Assembly (NCBI RefSeq): GCF_014646575.1
Contig: NZ_BMNN01000001.1
Coordinates: 868,001 to 932,000, forward strand
Direction of reading: 5' to 3'
From: Halopseudomonas pertucinogena
GTDB lineage: Bacteria > Pseudomonadota > Gammaproteobacteria > Pseudomonadales > Pseudomonadaceae
Length of the DNA stretch: 64,000 nucleotides
The translations under genes were made by a program, and so were the position numbers. The notes under the pieces were generated by a model. That model had not been told where the DNA came from, did not search any database, and saw only the letters and a list, made by a program, of their open reading frames with translations. Within the stretch, counting starts at the first letter, position 1. Each line of letters starts with the position of its first letter. Shown here one piece after another: positions 42,367 to 50,535 of this stretch.

Positions 42367-43551
42367 ATGCCCCTTCGTTTGCTGCTCATTCTGGGCGGAC
42401 TGAGTGCCTTTGGCCCCCTGGCCATCGATCTCTATCTGCCCGCCTTCCCCGCCATGGCGGGCAGTTTCGCCACGGACACCGACCGGATCCAGCTGAGCCT
42501 GTCGGTGTATTTCCTGGGCCTGGCCCTGGGTCAGGTGTTCTACGGCCCGATTGCCGACCGGTTCGGACGGCGCAAGCCGCTGATGTTCGGCATCGGGCTG
42601 TTCACCCTGGCCTCGCTCGCCTGCGCGCTGGCGCCCACCCTGGAATGGCTCCTTGTGGCGCGCTTCTTTCAGGCGTTGGGTGGCTGTGCCGGCATGGTGG
42701 TCAACCGGGCGGTGGTGCGGGATCTGTGTTCACCCATCGAATCGGCCCGGGTATTTTCCAAGCTCATGCTGGTCATGGGGGTCGCCCCGATCCTGGCGCC
42801 GCTGGCCGGTGGCTGGATGATGCTGCTCGGTGGCTGGCGCAGCATTTTCGGTTTTCTCATGCTGTTCTCCGCCGCCTTCTGGGTGCTGGTCTGGCTGCGC
42901 CTGCCTGAAACCCTGCCGGCGGACGGGCCGCGCAGCCAGCTGTCGAGCGCCCTGGGGCGCTATGGCCGACTGCTGCGCGAGCCGGAATTCATGTTCCATG
43001 CGCTGACCGGCGGTACCGCCATGGCCGGCATGTTTGCCTACATTGCCGGTTCGCCCTTCGTCTTCATCCAGCTGTACGGAGTGCCGGCAGAACATTATGG
43101 CTGGCTGTTCGGCATCAATTCCGCTGGCTTCATTCTTGCGGCCCAGCTCAACGGCAGGCTCCTGCGCAAGCGCACACCGCTGCAGCTGTTGCGTACCACC
43201 ACTGTGCTTTTCATGTGCAGCACCCTGGCGTTGCCGCTGATCGCGCTGGCGGGGTTCGCGTCCCTGTGGCCGCTGATGGTGCCGCTGTTCCTGTGCATGG
43301 CGCTGCTGGCTCTGGTGGTACCCAACTCCTCCGCCTGCGCGCTGGCGGGCCAGGGGCACCAGGCCGGGGTGGCCTCGGCCTTGATGGGAACCATGCAGTT
43401 TGCCGTAGCCGGGCTTGTATCAGCGGCGGTGGGCGCATTGCACGATGGCACGGCGTTGCCGATGACGATGATGATCGCACTGTGCGGGGCAGGGGCGGCG
43501 GTGATGGCGTTGCTGGCGCGGCGGGTCGAGCGGGGGGCGGTGATGGGGTGA
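42367..43551 (+). CDS. Bcr/CflA family multidrug efflux MFS transporter
   Basis: A 394-aa protein with twelve TM helices. The N-terminal SAFGPLAIDLYLPAFPAMA is the DHA1 Bcr/CflA signature; GQVFYGPIADRFGRRKPLM is the MFS motif A and GVAPILAPLAGGWMM the motif C (antiporter motif). It probably exports drugs or sulfonamide-like compounds with proton exchange. The ATG follows a weak site in the 98-bp gap after the DUF2789 gene. Confidence 0.92.
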   Translation: MPLRLLLILGGLSAFGPLAIDLYLPAFPAMAGSFATDTDRIQLSLSVYFLGLALGQVFYGPIADRFGRRKPLMFGIGLFTLASLACALAPTLEWLLVARFFQALGGCAGMVVNRAVVRDLCSPIESARVFSKLMLVMGVAPILAPLAGGWMMLLGGWRSIFGFLMLFSAAFWVLVWLRLPETLPADGPRSQLSSALGRYGRLLREPEFMFHALTGGTAMAGMFAYIAGSPFVFIQLYGVPAEHYGWLFGINSAGFILAAQLNGRLLRKRTPLQLLRTTTVLFMCSTLALPLIALAGFASLWPLMVPLFLCMALLALVVPNSSACALAGQGHQAGVASALMGTMQFAVAGLVSAAVGALHDGTALPMTMMIALCGAGAAVMALLARRVERGAVMG

Positions 43552-43556
43552 GCCTT

Positions 43557-43702
43557 CCCCCTCTCCCAACCCTCTCCCGCAAGGGGAGAGGGGGGCTGTG
43601 CGAGCTGATCTGATCAGCCAGCCTTCAGAAAACCTGAATGCTTACAGCCCGGTCACCCCTCTCCCCTTGCGGGAGAGCGGGTGACCGGGGGAGAGGGGAA
43701 GG
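43557..43702. repeat. Inverted pair of CTCTCCC/GGGGAGAG repeats
   Basis: The left unit CCCTCTCCCGCAAGGGGAG (about 43570-43595) and the right unit CCCCTCTCCCCTTGCGGGAG (about 43656-43676) are inverted copies. A flanking GGGGGAGAGGGG runs up to the fabB stop. A palindrome GCTGATC-T-GATCAGC (43604-43618) lies between them. Same family as 24678-24833; it separates the convergent bcr-like and fabB genes and could serve as a terminator. Confidence 0.65.
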
Positions 43703-43703
43703 A

Positions 43704-44921
43704 TCAGACCCCGGTCCAGCGCTTCATTACCAGCGTGGCATTGGTGCCACCAAAACCGAAGCTGTTGGACATGATCAGGTCAACCGCCTGATCCAGACGC
43801 TCGCGCAGGATCGGCAGATCCGCTGCGTTCTCGTCCAGCTCCTCGATGTTGGCCGAGGCGGCCAGGAAGTTGTCGCGCATCATCAGCAGGCAGTAGATGG
43901 CTTCCTGCACACCGGCGGCGCCCAGCGAGTGGCCCGACAGGCTCTTGGTCGAGCTGATCTTCGGTGCCTTGTCGCCGAACACTTCACGGATGGCCTTGAG
44001 CTCGGCCACGTCGCCCACCGGGGTGGAAGTGCCGTGGGTGTTGAGGTAGTCGATGGTCCCGTCGACGGTGGCCATGGCCTGCTGCATGCAGCGTACCGCG
44101 CCTTCACCGCTGGGGGCGACCATGTCGTAGCCGTCGGAGGTGGCGCCGTAGCCCACCACTTCAGCGTAGATCTTCGCTCCACGAGCCAGCGCGTGCTCCA
44201 GTTCCTCGACCACCACCATGCCGCCGCCTCCGGCGATGACGAAGCCGTCACGCTTGGCGTCGTAGGCACGGGAGGCCTTTTCCGGGGTGTCGTTGTACTG
44301 GGTGGACAGCGCGCCCATGGCGTCGAACAGCATGGACTGGCTCCAGTGCTCCTCTTCACCACCACCGGCAAATACCACGTCCTGCTTGCCCAGCTGGATC
44401 TGCTCCATGGCGTTACCGATGCAGTGGGCACTGGTGGCGCAGGCGGAGGAGATCGAGTAGTTGATGCCCTTGATCTTGAACGGGGTGGCCAGACAGGCGG
44501 ATACGGTGCTGCCCATGGTGCGCGGCACGCGGTAGGGCCCGATCTTCTTCACGCCCTTCTCGCGCAGGATGTCCACGGACTCCATCTGGTTCAGGGTGGA
44601 CGCGCCGCCACTGCCGGCAATCAGGCCGGTGCGGACGTTGCTGACCTGCTCCTCGCTCAGGCCGGCGTCGGCGATGGCCTGTTGCATGGACAGATAGGCA
44701 AAGGCGGCGGCATCCCCCATGAAGCGCTTGACCTTGCGGTCGATGGCCGCATCCAGGTCAATCTTCACGCTACCGGAGACATGGCTGCGAAGGCCCATCT
44801 CCGCGTACTCGGGGTTATGGGTAATGCCGGACTTGCCTTCCTTCAGACTGGCAGCAACGCTTTCCAGGTCCTGGCCGAGGCAGGACACGATGCCCATACC
44901 GGTAATCACGACGCGACGCAT
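43704..44921 (-). CDS. fabB: Beta-ketoacyl-ACP synthase I
   Basis: A 405-aa KAS I condensing enzyme that elongates unsaturated acyl-ACPs. The active-site Cys is in [17 protein letters not shown]; the two histidines lie in [11 protein letters not shown] and [13 protein letters not shown]; the C-terminal [10 protein letters not shown] is typical. It follows fabA by 11 bp on the minus strand, the classical fabAB unsaturated-fatty-acid operon of Pseudomonas. Confidence 0.98.
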   Translation of the reverse strand: MRRVVITGMGIVSCLGQDLESVAASLKEGKSGITHNPEYAEMGLRSHVSGSVKIDLDAAIDRKVKRFMGDAAAFAYLSMQQAIADAGLSEEQVSNVRTGLIAGSGGASTLNQMESVDILREKGVKKIGPYRVPRTMGSTVSACLATPFKIKGINYSISSACATSAHCIGNAMEQIQLGKQDVVFAGGGEEEHWSQSMLFDAMGALSTQYNDTPEKASRAYDAKRDGFVIAGGGGMVVVEELEHALARGAKIYAEVVGYGATSDGYDMVAPSGEGAVRCMQQAMATVDGTIDYLNTHGTSTPVGDVAELKAIREVFGDKAPKISSTKSLSGHSLGAAGVQEAIYCLLMMRDNFLAASANIEELDENAADLPILRERLDQAVDLIMSNSFGFGGTNATLVMKRWTGV

Positions 44922-44932
44922 AGTGATGATCC

Positions 44933-45448
44933 TCAGAAACTATCAGTGGAAGTGAACAGACCCACGCGCAGACCTTCAGCGGTGTAGATCTCGCGGCCGT
45001 CAACCGCCATGCTGCCGTCGGCAATGCCCAGTGTCAGGGCGCGATTGATGGTGCGTTTGATATGGATGGTATAGGTGACCTTCTTTGCAGTGGGCAATAC
45101 CTGACCGAAGAATTTCACCTCGCCGGAGCCCAGGGCGCGGCCGCGGCCTTCATAGCCCAGCCAGCCAAGGTGGAAACCGACCAGCTGCCACATGGCGTCG
45201 AGGCCCAGACAGCCCGGCATTACCGGGTCACCTTCAAAATGACAGCCGAAGAACCACAGATCAGGATGGATATCCAGTTCGGCGACGATTTCGCCCTTGC
45301 CGAAGCGACCGCCTGTCTCGCTGATATGAGTGATCCGGTCGATCATCAGCATGTTGGGGGCCGGCAACTGTGCGTTACCGGGGCCGAACAACTCGCCACG
45401 ACTGCATTGCAGCAGTTCTTCCCGGCTATACGCATTCTGTTTTGACAT
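44933..45448 (-). CDS. fabA: 3-hydroxydecanoyl-ACP dehydratase/isomerase
   Basis: A 171-aa hot-dog-fold enzyme that introduces the cis double bond at C10. The catalytic His lies in [24 protein letters not shown], with Asp in the following helix. The length and sequence are those of E. coli FabA. It is the first gene of the fabA-fabB operon. A TACAAT candidate -10 box is 36 bp upstream. Confidence 0.98.
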   Translation of the reverse strand: MSKQNAYSREELLQCSRGELFGPGNAQLPAPNMLMIDRITHISETGGRFGKGEIVAELDIHPDLWFFGCHFEGDPVMPGCLGLDAMWQLVGFHLGWLGYEGRGRALGSGEVKFFGQVLPTAKKVTYTIHIKRTINRALTLGIADGSMAVDGREIYTAEGLRVGLFTSTDSF

Positions 45449-45484
45449 TAGAGGCTCCTGCTCTTCCCCGTTCGGTGGGGCGCT

Positions 45485-45490
45485 ATTGTA
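45485..45490 (-). promoter_or_regulatory. Candidate -10 box of the fabAB operon
   Basis: TACAAT on the minus strand, 36 bp before the fabA start. No convincing -35 was found. Pseudomonas fabAB is usually controlled by DesT; I could not identify a DesT operator with confidence. Confidence 0.35.
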
Positions 45491-45692
45491 TCGGCATGGC
45501 GGGGGTTGATGAACGATAAATCCGCCAGCGTTAGCTCAGACTGCCCGGTATCGGTGAAAGTCACACCCGCCGGACAAGGCGTTGAGGATACCCGCGATGC
45601 GGGTCCAGAACAAAAAAAGGTTCGACAGCCATTGCTGGTTCCGTACAAGCCGTTGCGTTGGTATACCCCCTTGCTGCGATTCCGTGGAAGGT

Positions 45693-45799
45693 CGTGCTGG
45701 GGTGCAGGGCCGTGCCGACACGCTGCAAGTACGTCCATGTAAGCTCGCGGTTGTCATCCATGACAACCGACGGTCGGCCCAACCCTGCACCCCAGCACG
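45693..45799 (-). repeat. Structured intergenic repeat, copy 1
   Basis: A perfect 17-bp terminal inverted repeat (CGTGCTGGGGTGCAGGG at 45693-45709, complement at 45783-45799). An inner hairpin CGGTTGTCA-tcca-TGACAACCG (45748-45769) and a core that reads, on the minus strand, GAGCTTACATGGACGTACTT then GCAGCGTGTCGGC complete it. The core matches copy 2 on the opposite strand, so the two are inverted relatives. Confidence 0.7.
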
Positions 45800-45851
45800 C
45801 CAATAACCGCCGTAGCGGCTGAAAGCAGGCCCTCAGCCACTCGGCGTTTCC

Positions 45852-45964
45852 GCCAGTGCGTTGGTATGCCCCTGATACGACCGTTTGATGACAGGGATGT
45901 CATCAACGAGCCTACATGGATGTATTCACGGCGTGTCGTAGCAGGGGCGTACCAACGCACTGGC
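45852..45964 (+). repeat. Structured intergenic repeat, copy 2
   Basis: About 30-bp terminal arms (GCCAGTGCGTTGGTA..., complement TACCAACGCACTGGC) with only two mismatches. An inner hairpin TGATGACA-ggga-TGTCATCA (45886-45905) is followed by the core GAGCCTACATGGATGTATTC and ACGGCGTGTCG. The stems differ from copy 1 in sequence but are compensated, while the core is conserved. Confidence 0.7.
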
Positions 45965-46021
45965 CAGCACGGCCACTCAAGCACTCAGCACAAAGGGCCG
46001 GACAACCATGCACTCAGGGTC

Positions 46022-47590
46022 TCAGGCCAGCACCCCGAATTCCTCCTGAAACCGGTCGCGCAGTTCACGCTTGAGTACCTTGCCGATGGCGCTGCGTGGC
46101 AGTTCGTCGGTGAGGATGACCCGGTTCAGCCGTTGGGTCTTGCCGACCTGGGCGTTGAACCACTGGAGTATCTCTTCGGCACTCACGCTGGCGGCGGGCT
46201 TGAGTACGGCGTAGCCGACCGGCGTTTCGCCCCAGCTGGTGGATGGCACGCCGATCACGGTGACATCGTCCAGGTCCGGGTGCTGGCGCAGTACGGCTTC
46301 CAGGTCGCTGGGGTAGATATTGAAGCCGCCGCTGATGATCATGTCCTTGCGCCGGTCCATGAGGGTAAGGAAGCCGTCTTCATCGAAGCGCCCGACATCG
46401 CCGGTGCGGATGAAACGCTTGCCGGTGCTGTCGTACCACTCCGCTTCGGCGGTCTTCTCCGGCTTGTTGAGATAGCCGGTCATCATCGCCACCGAGTGAC
46501 CGACCACTTCGCCGATCTCGCCGCGCGGCAGTTCGTTGCCGTCCTCGTCGATTACCCGCATGTCGTGGCCATCCAGCGGGTGGCCGACAGTGTGCAGCTT
46601 GTGCGGATGCTGGTGCGCTACCAGCATGCAGGAGCCGCCGCCCTCGGTCATGCCGTAGAACTCCACCAGGCCGCCCGGCCAGCGGGCCAGGATGTCGGCC
46701 TTCAGCTCACCGTGGAAGGGCGCGCTGGTGCTGAACTTCATCTGGAAGCTGGACAGGTCGTAACGGTCGAAATCCTCGCGGGCCATGATCCGCTGATACT
46801 GCACCGGTACCAGCATGGTGTGGGTGGCGCGGTATTCCTGGGCCAGCTCGAGATACTTCTGCGCATCGAATTTGCCCATGAGCACCAGGGTACCGCCCAG
46901 GCCGATGGTCGGCAGGAAGGAGACCAGGGTGGTATTGGAGTACAGCGGGGTGGACATCAGCGTCACGCTGTCCGGACCATAGCCGAAGGCGATTCCGCGC
47001 TGGATGTGCGCCCAGCGCATCTGGTGGTCATGCACGATGCCCTTGGGCTCGCCGGTGGTGCCGGAAGAGTAGATGACGTTGAACAGCGTATCGGCTTCGA
47101 GCTGCACCGGGCTCGGCCGGGCATCGGCCAGCCATCCGCTGAGGCCTTGCTCCGGACGACTGTCATCCAGGCTGAGCAACGGAATATCGATCTTCCCCGC
47201 CACGGGCTCAAGCGCCTGCTCCACTGCGCCGTCGACGAAGAACAGCCTGGCTGCGGAGTCGCGCAGCATGGTCAGCAGGCCCTCTGGCGTGGAGGAGGGC
47301 GCCAGGGGCGCAACCACCATTCCGGCACGCAGGGCGCCGAGGAACATGATGACATAGGGAATCGAGTTGGCGGCGCAGATGGCCACCGCATCGCCGGGCT
47401 GCAGGCCGTCGCGCTGCAGCGCAGCCGCAGCCCGGTCGACCTGCTGGTTCAGCTGCGCGTAGCTGAGGCTGTGGCCATCCTGAATAACGGCCGGATGGTC
47501 TGGCCTGTGCGTGGCGTGCAGGCCCAGCAATGTCGGCAGGGTGGTGAACGGAGACTCCAGGGTGATCGGATAACTGACTGAAACGCTCAT
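46022..47590 (-). CDS. Acyl-CoA synthetase (AMP-binding, class I adenylate-forming)
   Basis: A 522-aa enzyme activating a carboxylic acid to its CoA thioester. P-loop YSSGTTGEPKGIVHDH, A5 motif VEFYGMTEGGG, A7 RTGDVGRFDEDGF, hinge DRRKDMIISGGFNIYPSDLE, and the catalytic lysine near the C-terminus in RSAIGKVLKREL are all present, so it should be active. The substrate is probably a medium- or long-chain or aromatic acid. It stands between the structured repeats and the hybrid-kinase operon, on the same strand as both. Confidence 0.92.
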   Translation of the reverse strand: MSVSVSYPITLESPFTTLPTLLGLHATHRPDHPAVIQDGHSLSYAQLNQQVDRAAAALQRDGLQPGDAVAICAANSIPYVIMFLGALRAGMVVAPLAPSSTPEGLLTMLRDSAARLFFVDGAVEQALEPVAGKIDIPLLSLDDSRPEQGLSGWLADARPSPVQLEADTLFNVIYSSGTTGEPKGIVHDHQMRWAHIQRGIAFGYGPDSVTLMSTPLYSNTTLVSFLPTIGLGGTLVLMGKFDAQKYLELAQEYRATHTMLVPVQYQRIMAREDFDRYDLSSFQMKFSTSAPFHGELKADILARWPGGLVEFYGMTEGGGSCMLVAHQHPHKLHTVGHPLDGHDMRVIDEDGNELPRGEIGEVVGHSVAMMTGYLNKPEKTAEAEWYDSTGKRFIRTGDVGRFDEDGFLTLMDRRKDMIISGGFNIYPSDLEAVLRQHPDLDDVTVIGVPSTSWGETPVGYAVLKPAASVSAEEILQWFNAQVGKTQRLNRVILTDELPRSAIGKVLKRELRDRFQEEFGVLA

Positions 47591-47684
47591 TTATGGATAT
47601 TCCACGAACGGTGAGGACAGGCTGCCAGTGTCACAGGATGAGGCAGGCAAATCCATGGTGCGGAGCGGTCAGAATGGTGCCCGA

Positions 47685-49601
47685 TCAATTCGCCTTATGC
47701 TGCGTTGCCGCCCCGGCCCAGCGCTGTACGGTCTGGATCAGGGCCCGGCGGGTCAGTGGCTGCGACAGTACGCCCTGCATGCCTGCTTCCCGGGCACGCA
47801 GTCTGTCCGCATCGGTGCCGCTGGCGGTGACCGCGATGCAGGGCAGGGGGGCGCTTCCGGTTTGCCGACAATGCTCGAGGTGGCGGGCATGCAGCTGAAA
47901 TGCATCCATATCCGGCAGCCGGGTATCGAGCAGTATCATGGAGAAGTCCTGCGCCGGATCGGACAGGCACTGCGCTGCCTGATCGCCGCTGCGGGCGACC
48001 GTGACCAGGTAGCCGGCATTGCGCAGCATGCCTTCCATCACCATCTGGCTGACCGGATTGCTCTCCACCAGAAGCACCGGCAGAGCGGGATCCGGGGCAG
48101 CGGGGGCACCGTTGTTCGACGCGTCTGGCGGCGCCAGTTCCAGCGGCAGGCTGAGCACAAAGCTGGAGCCGCTGCCCGGCTCGCTGCTGGCCTGCAGCGA
48201 GCCACCCATCTTGTGCGCGAACATGCGGGCGATCGACAGCCCGAGTCCGGTTCCGCCGTAGCGGCGGGAGGTGCTGCTGTCCCCCTGCTGGAAGGCTTCG
48301 AACATGGCCTCCAGTTGCGCACTGTCGATGCCGACGCCACTGTCCCTGATTTCACAGCGCAGCTGCAGCACACCCTCGCGGTCGATTCCCCAGGTGGCAT
48401 GCAATCCGATGCTGCCCTGCTCGGTGAACTTGATCGCATTACCCAGCAGATTGACCAGGATCTGACGCAGCCGGGTCGGATCGCCCATCACCTGCGGCGT
48501 GGCCGGCTCGCCCTGCTGTTCAATGATCATCTGCAGACCTTTCTGCGATGCGGCATATTCGAAGGCGTGCGCCGTGCGCTGCAGCAATGAGTGAAGGTTG
48601 AACGGAATGTGTTCCAGCTCCAGCGCGTCGTGCTCGATGCGCGACAGCTCAAGGATGTCGTTGATGATCTTCAGCAGATGATCGGTAGACTCGCTGGCAA
48701 CCTGAATGTATTCCCGCTGCTCGTCGCTCAGCTCCGTGGTTTCGAGCAGCTGCAGCATACCCATCACGCCGTTCATGGGGGTGCGCAGCTCGTGGCTCAT
48801 CATGGCCAGGAAGTCGGACTTGGCGCGGTTGGCCTGCTCGGCCTGGACCCGGGCGGTGACCAGCTGAGCCATGCTTTCGGCCTGTCGCGCTTCGGCCTGC
48901 TGCAGGGTGGCGGCCAGCTTGTTGATGTTGTTCATCAGGTCGCCGACCTGACTCTGTTCCGTGACCTTGATGCGGGTGTCCAGACGGCCGTCCTGCAGCG
49001 CCTGGACGGCACGGCGCATGCGCACCAGCGGGCCGGCCAGCACGCGGGCCAGCCGGGTGGACAGCAGCAGCGCAGCGAGCAGGGTGATGACGCCGAACAT
49101 CAGGCTGCGCAGCAGGATGGCCCGCTGTCGCTCGATGAAGTGCTGATAGCTCAGGCCCACTTCCACCTGGCCGACCGCTGCGTGGCCGGCGATATCAGCC
49201 TCGGTATTGAGAAGGAAAAGGTCGTAGCTGAGCAGAACGCGTTGACGCTGGATGTCCGCAGTGAAGGTGTGCAGGCGCGACAGGTCGGTGCCTTCACGCT
49301 GCAGCATGGCCAGCGAGCGGCCCTCCTTGTCGAACACCTCGACGCGGTGCACGTGGGGAATGTTCAGCGAGCCGGCGATCAGCCCCTGCAGCAAGGACAG
49401 GTTGCCGGTGATCACCGCATACTCGGTGGCCGGCGCCAGCTGGTCTGCAATCAGCTGGCCGGTAGACTGCATTTCCAGATCAAGTGCTTCCAGACGCACA
49501 TGGGTGAAATAACTGATCAGCAGGGTGCCGAGCAAAGCCGCGGGGAGCAGTGCCATCAGGATCAGCCGGCGATGGATGCTGCCGCGTCGGAACGGATTCA
49601 T
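47685..49601 (-). CDS. Hybrid sensor histidine kinase with atypical receiver
   Basis: A 638-aa membrane kinase. TM1 at about 14-34, a periplasmic sensor of about 130 residues, TM2 at about 164-184, HAMP, HisKA with H270 ([12 protein letters not shown]), and HATPase with N388 and [15 protein letters not shown]. The C-terminal receiver keeps the phospho-acceptor D559 (ILLDTRLPD), but the acidic pair is E513-S514 and the conserved Lys is Gln (Q614, in VLSQPLT). It overlaps the binding-protein gene by 4 bp. There is no Hpt domain, so a separate phosphotransfer protein or a regulatory receiver is needed. Confidence 0.9.
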   Translation of the reverse strand: MNPFRRGSIHRRLILMALLPAALLGTLLISYFTHVRLEALDLEMQSTGQLIADQLAPATEYAVITGNLSLLQGLIAGSLNIPHVHRVEVFDKEGRSLAMLQREGTDLSRLHTFTADIQRQRVLLSYDLFLLNTEADIAGHAAVGQVEVGLSYQHFIERQRAILLRSLMFGVITLLAALLLSTRLARVLAGPLVRMRRAVQALQDGRLDTRIKVTEQSQVGDLMNNINKLAATLQQAEARQAESMAQLVTARVQAEQANRAKSDFLAMMSHELRTPMNGVMGMLQLLETTELSDEQREYIQVASESTDHLLKIINDILELSRIEHDALELEHIPFNLHSLLQRTAHAFEYAASQKGLQMIIEQQGEPATPQVMGDPTRLRQILVNLLGNAIKFTEQGSIGLHATWGIDREGVLQLRCEIRDSGVGIDSAQLEAMFEAFQQGDSSTSRRYGGTGLGLSIARMFAHKMGGSLQASSEPGSGSSFVLSLPLELAPPDASNNGAPAAPDPALPVLLVESNPVSQMVMEGMLRNAGYLVTVARSGDQAAQCLSDPAQDFSMILLDTRLPDMDAFQLHARHLEHCRQTGSAPLPCIAVTASGTDADRLRAREAGMQGVLSQPLTRRALIQTVQRWAGAATQHKAN

Positions 49602-50476
49602 GGCGCGTTGCCCTCTCTCGTCTGGATCGTCTGTTGCAGTTGTTCATCCTCCGGCATCGCCAGCCCGAGCGAGCGGGCCACCTGCGCATTGCTCAGTACG
49701 GAGAAACGCTGGGGGTAGCGGACTGCACCCGGCTGCCACTGCATCTGCTGCACAAGGTAGACACTGTCTGCCATGTCCCGGGGTGTACTGTAGGTGGTGC
49801 TCAGACTGCCTGCAGCAATGAAGGGTGCGGAAGGGCCTATCAGAACCCGGTTACGGCTGTAGCTGGCGAGCAGCAGGGGCTTCAGGGTGCTGGCGTTGTA
49901 TATTTCCGGGTCGTCCATGCCCAGCAGGACGTCGCTCCTGTCGAGCAGGTCGCTGAGGGTGCGCAGCAACGCCAGGGGCTGTGTCACCTCACCCGGATGC
50001 AGGGTCAGGCCGGCCTGGCGTGCGGCCCGCTGCCAGTCCTCCAGCTGCCGTCGCTGGGACGGGCTGTACAGCATGCCGACATCCTGCAGCCGAGGGAACA
50101 GTAATTGCGCCAGCAGAAGCTGGCGCTCCGGCCTGGGGCTGGCGAGCAGCACCTGTATGTGGGAAAGCAGGTCCTGCTCAGCCATCTGGTCCCGCGTCAC
50201 ATATACCGCGATGGTGGGTGTCGGCGCGTTCTGCCGCAGCCGCCACTCCAACGCTTCCAGGCCCATGGTGACAACCAGTGCGGCGTCTCCGGGATACGGA
50301 TCCCGTTCCAGCAGCGCTACCTGCACGTCCCGCTTCGGATAGTTGTCCTGCAGGGCGTCGACAAACGCGCGGGTGAGTTCAGTCTCCCGGGGCTTGACGA
50401 CCAGCAGCGAGTCCGCTCCGACGCCGGCGCAGAGCATCCAGGTCAGGATCAGTGACAGCAGGCGCAATGGCTTCAT
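49598..50476 (-). CDS. Periplasmic ABC-type substrate-binding-like protein (PF04392 type)
   Basis: A 292-aa protein with a type I signal peptide (cleavage near GVGA-D). The two-lobed binding-protein pattern is visible: [68 protein letters not shown], and the second lobe from about 180. No permease or ATPase gene is near, so it probably presents a ligand to the coupled kinase, not to a transporter. It sits between a TonB receptor and the kinase on the same strand. Confidence 0.82.
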   Translation of the reverse strand: MKPLRLLSLILTWMLCAGVGADSLLVVKPRETELTRAFVDALQDNYPKRDVQVALLERDPYPGDAALVVTMGLEALEWRLRQNAPTPTIAVYVTRDQMAEQDLLSHIQVLLASPRPERQLLLAQLLFPRLQDVGMLYSPSQRRQLEDWQRAARQAGLTLHPGEVTQPLALLRTLSDLLDRSDVLLGMDDPEIYNASTLKPLLLASYSRNRVLIGPSAPFIAAGSLSTTYSTPRDMADSVYLVQQMQWQPGAVRYPQRFSVLSNAQVARSLGLAMPEDEQLQQTIQTREGNAP

Positions 50477-50535
50477 GGCCTGAACCGATGGGTAATCATG
50501 GTGAGCATGGCGACATTCCCTGTCCGCTATCTGCT

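Larger units (their letters stand above)
45449..46021. other. 573-bp intergenic region with structured inverted repeats
   Basis: It lies between the fabA start and the end of the acyl-CoA synthetase gene on the same strand. It holds the fabA promoter region (to about 45560), a short hairpin ACCCGC-gat-GCGGGT near 45590, and two large structured repeats (45693-45799 and 45852-45964). No credible coding frame is present. Confidence 0.65.

Noticed and set aside
45506-45742. A 78-codon frame in the gap upstream of fabA
   Set aside because: It runs through the structured repeat, has repeat-derived composition and no ribosome site; better explained as non-coding.
45693-45964. Integron attC sites, because of long imperfect hairpins containing GTTGG/CCAAC
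   Set aside because: No RYYYAAC/GTTRRRY box arrangement with bulged bases, no integrase gene and no cassette array; the conserved core fits a dispersed structured repeat better.
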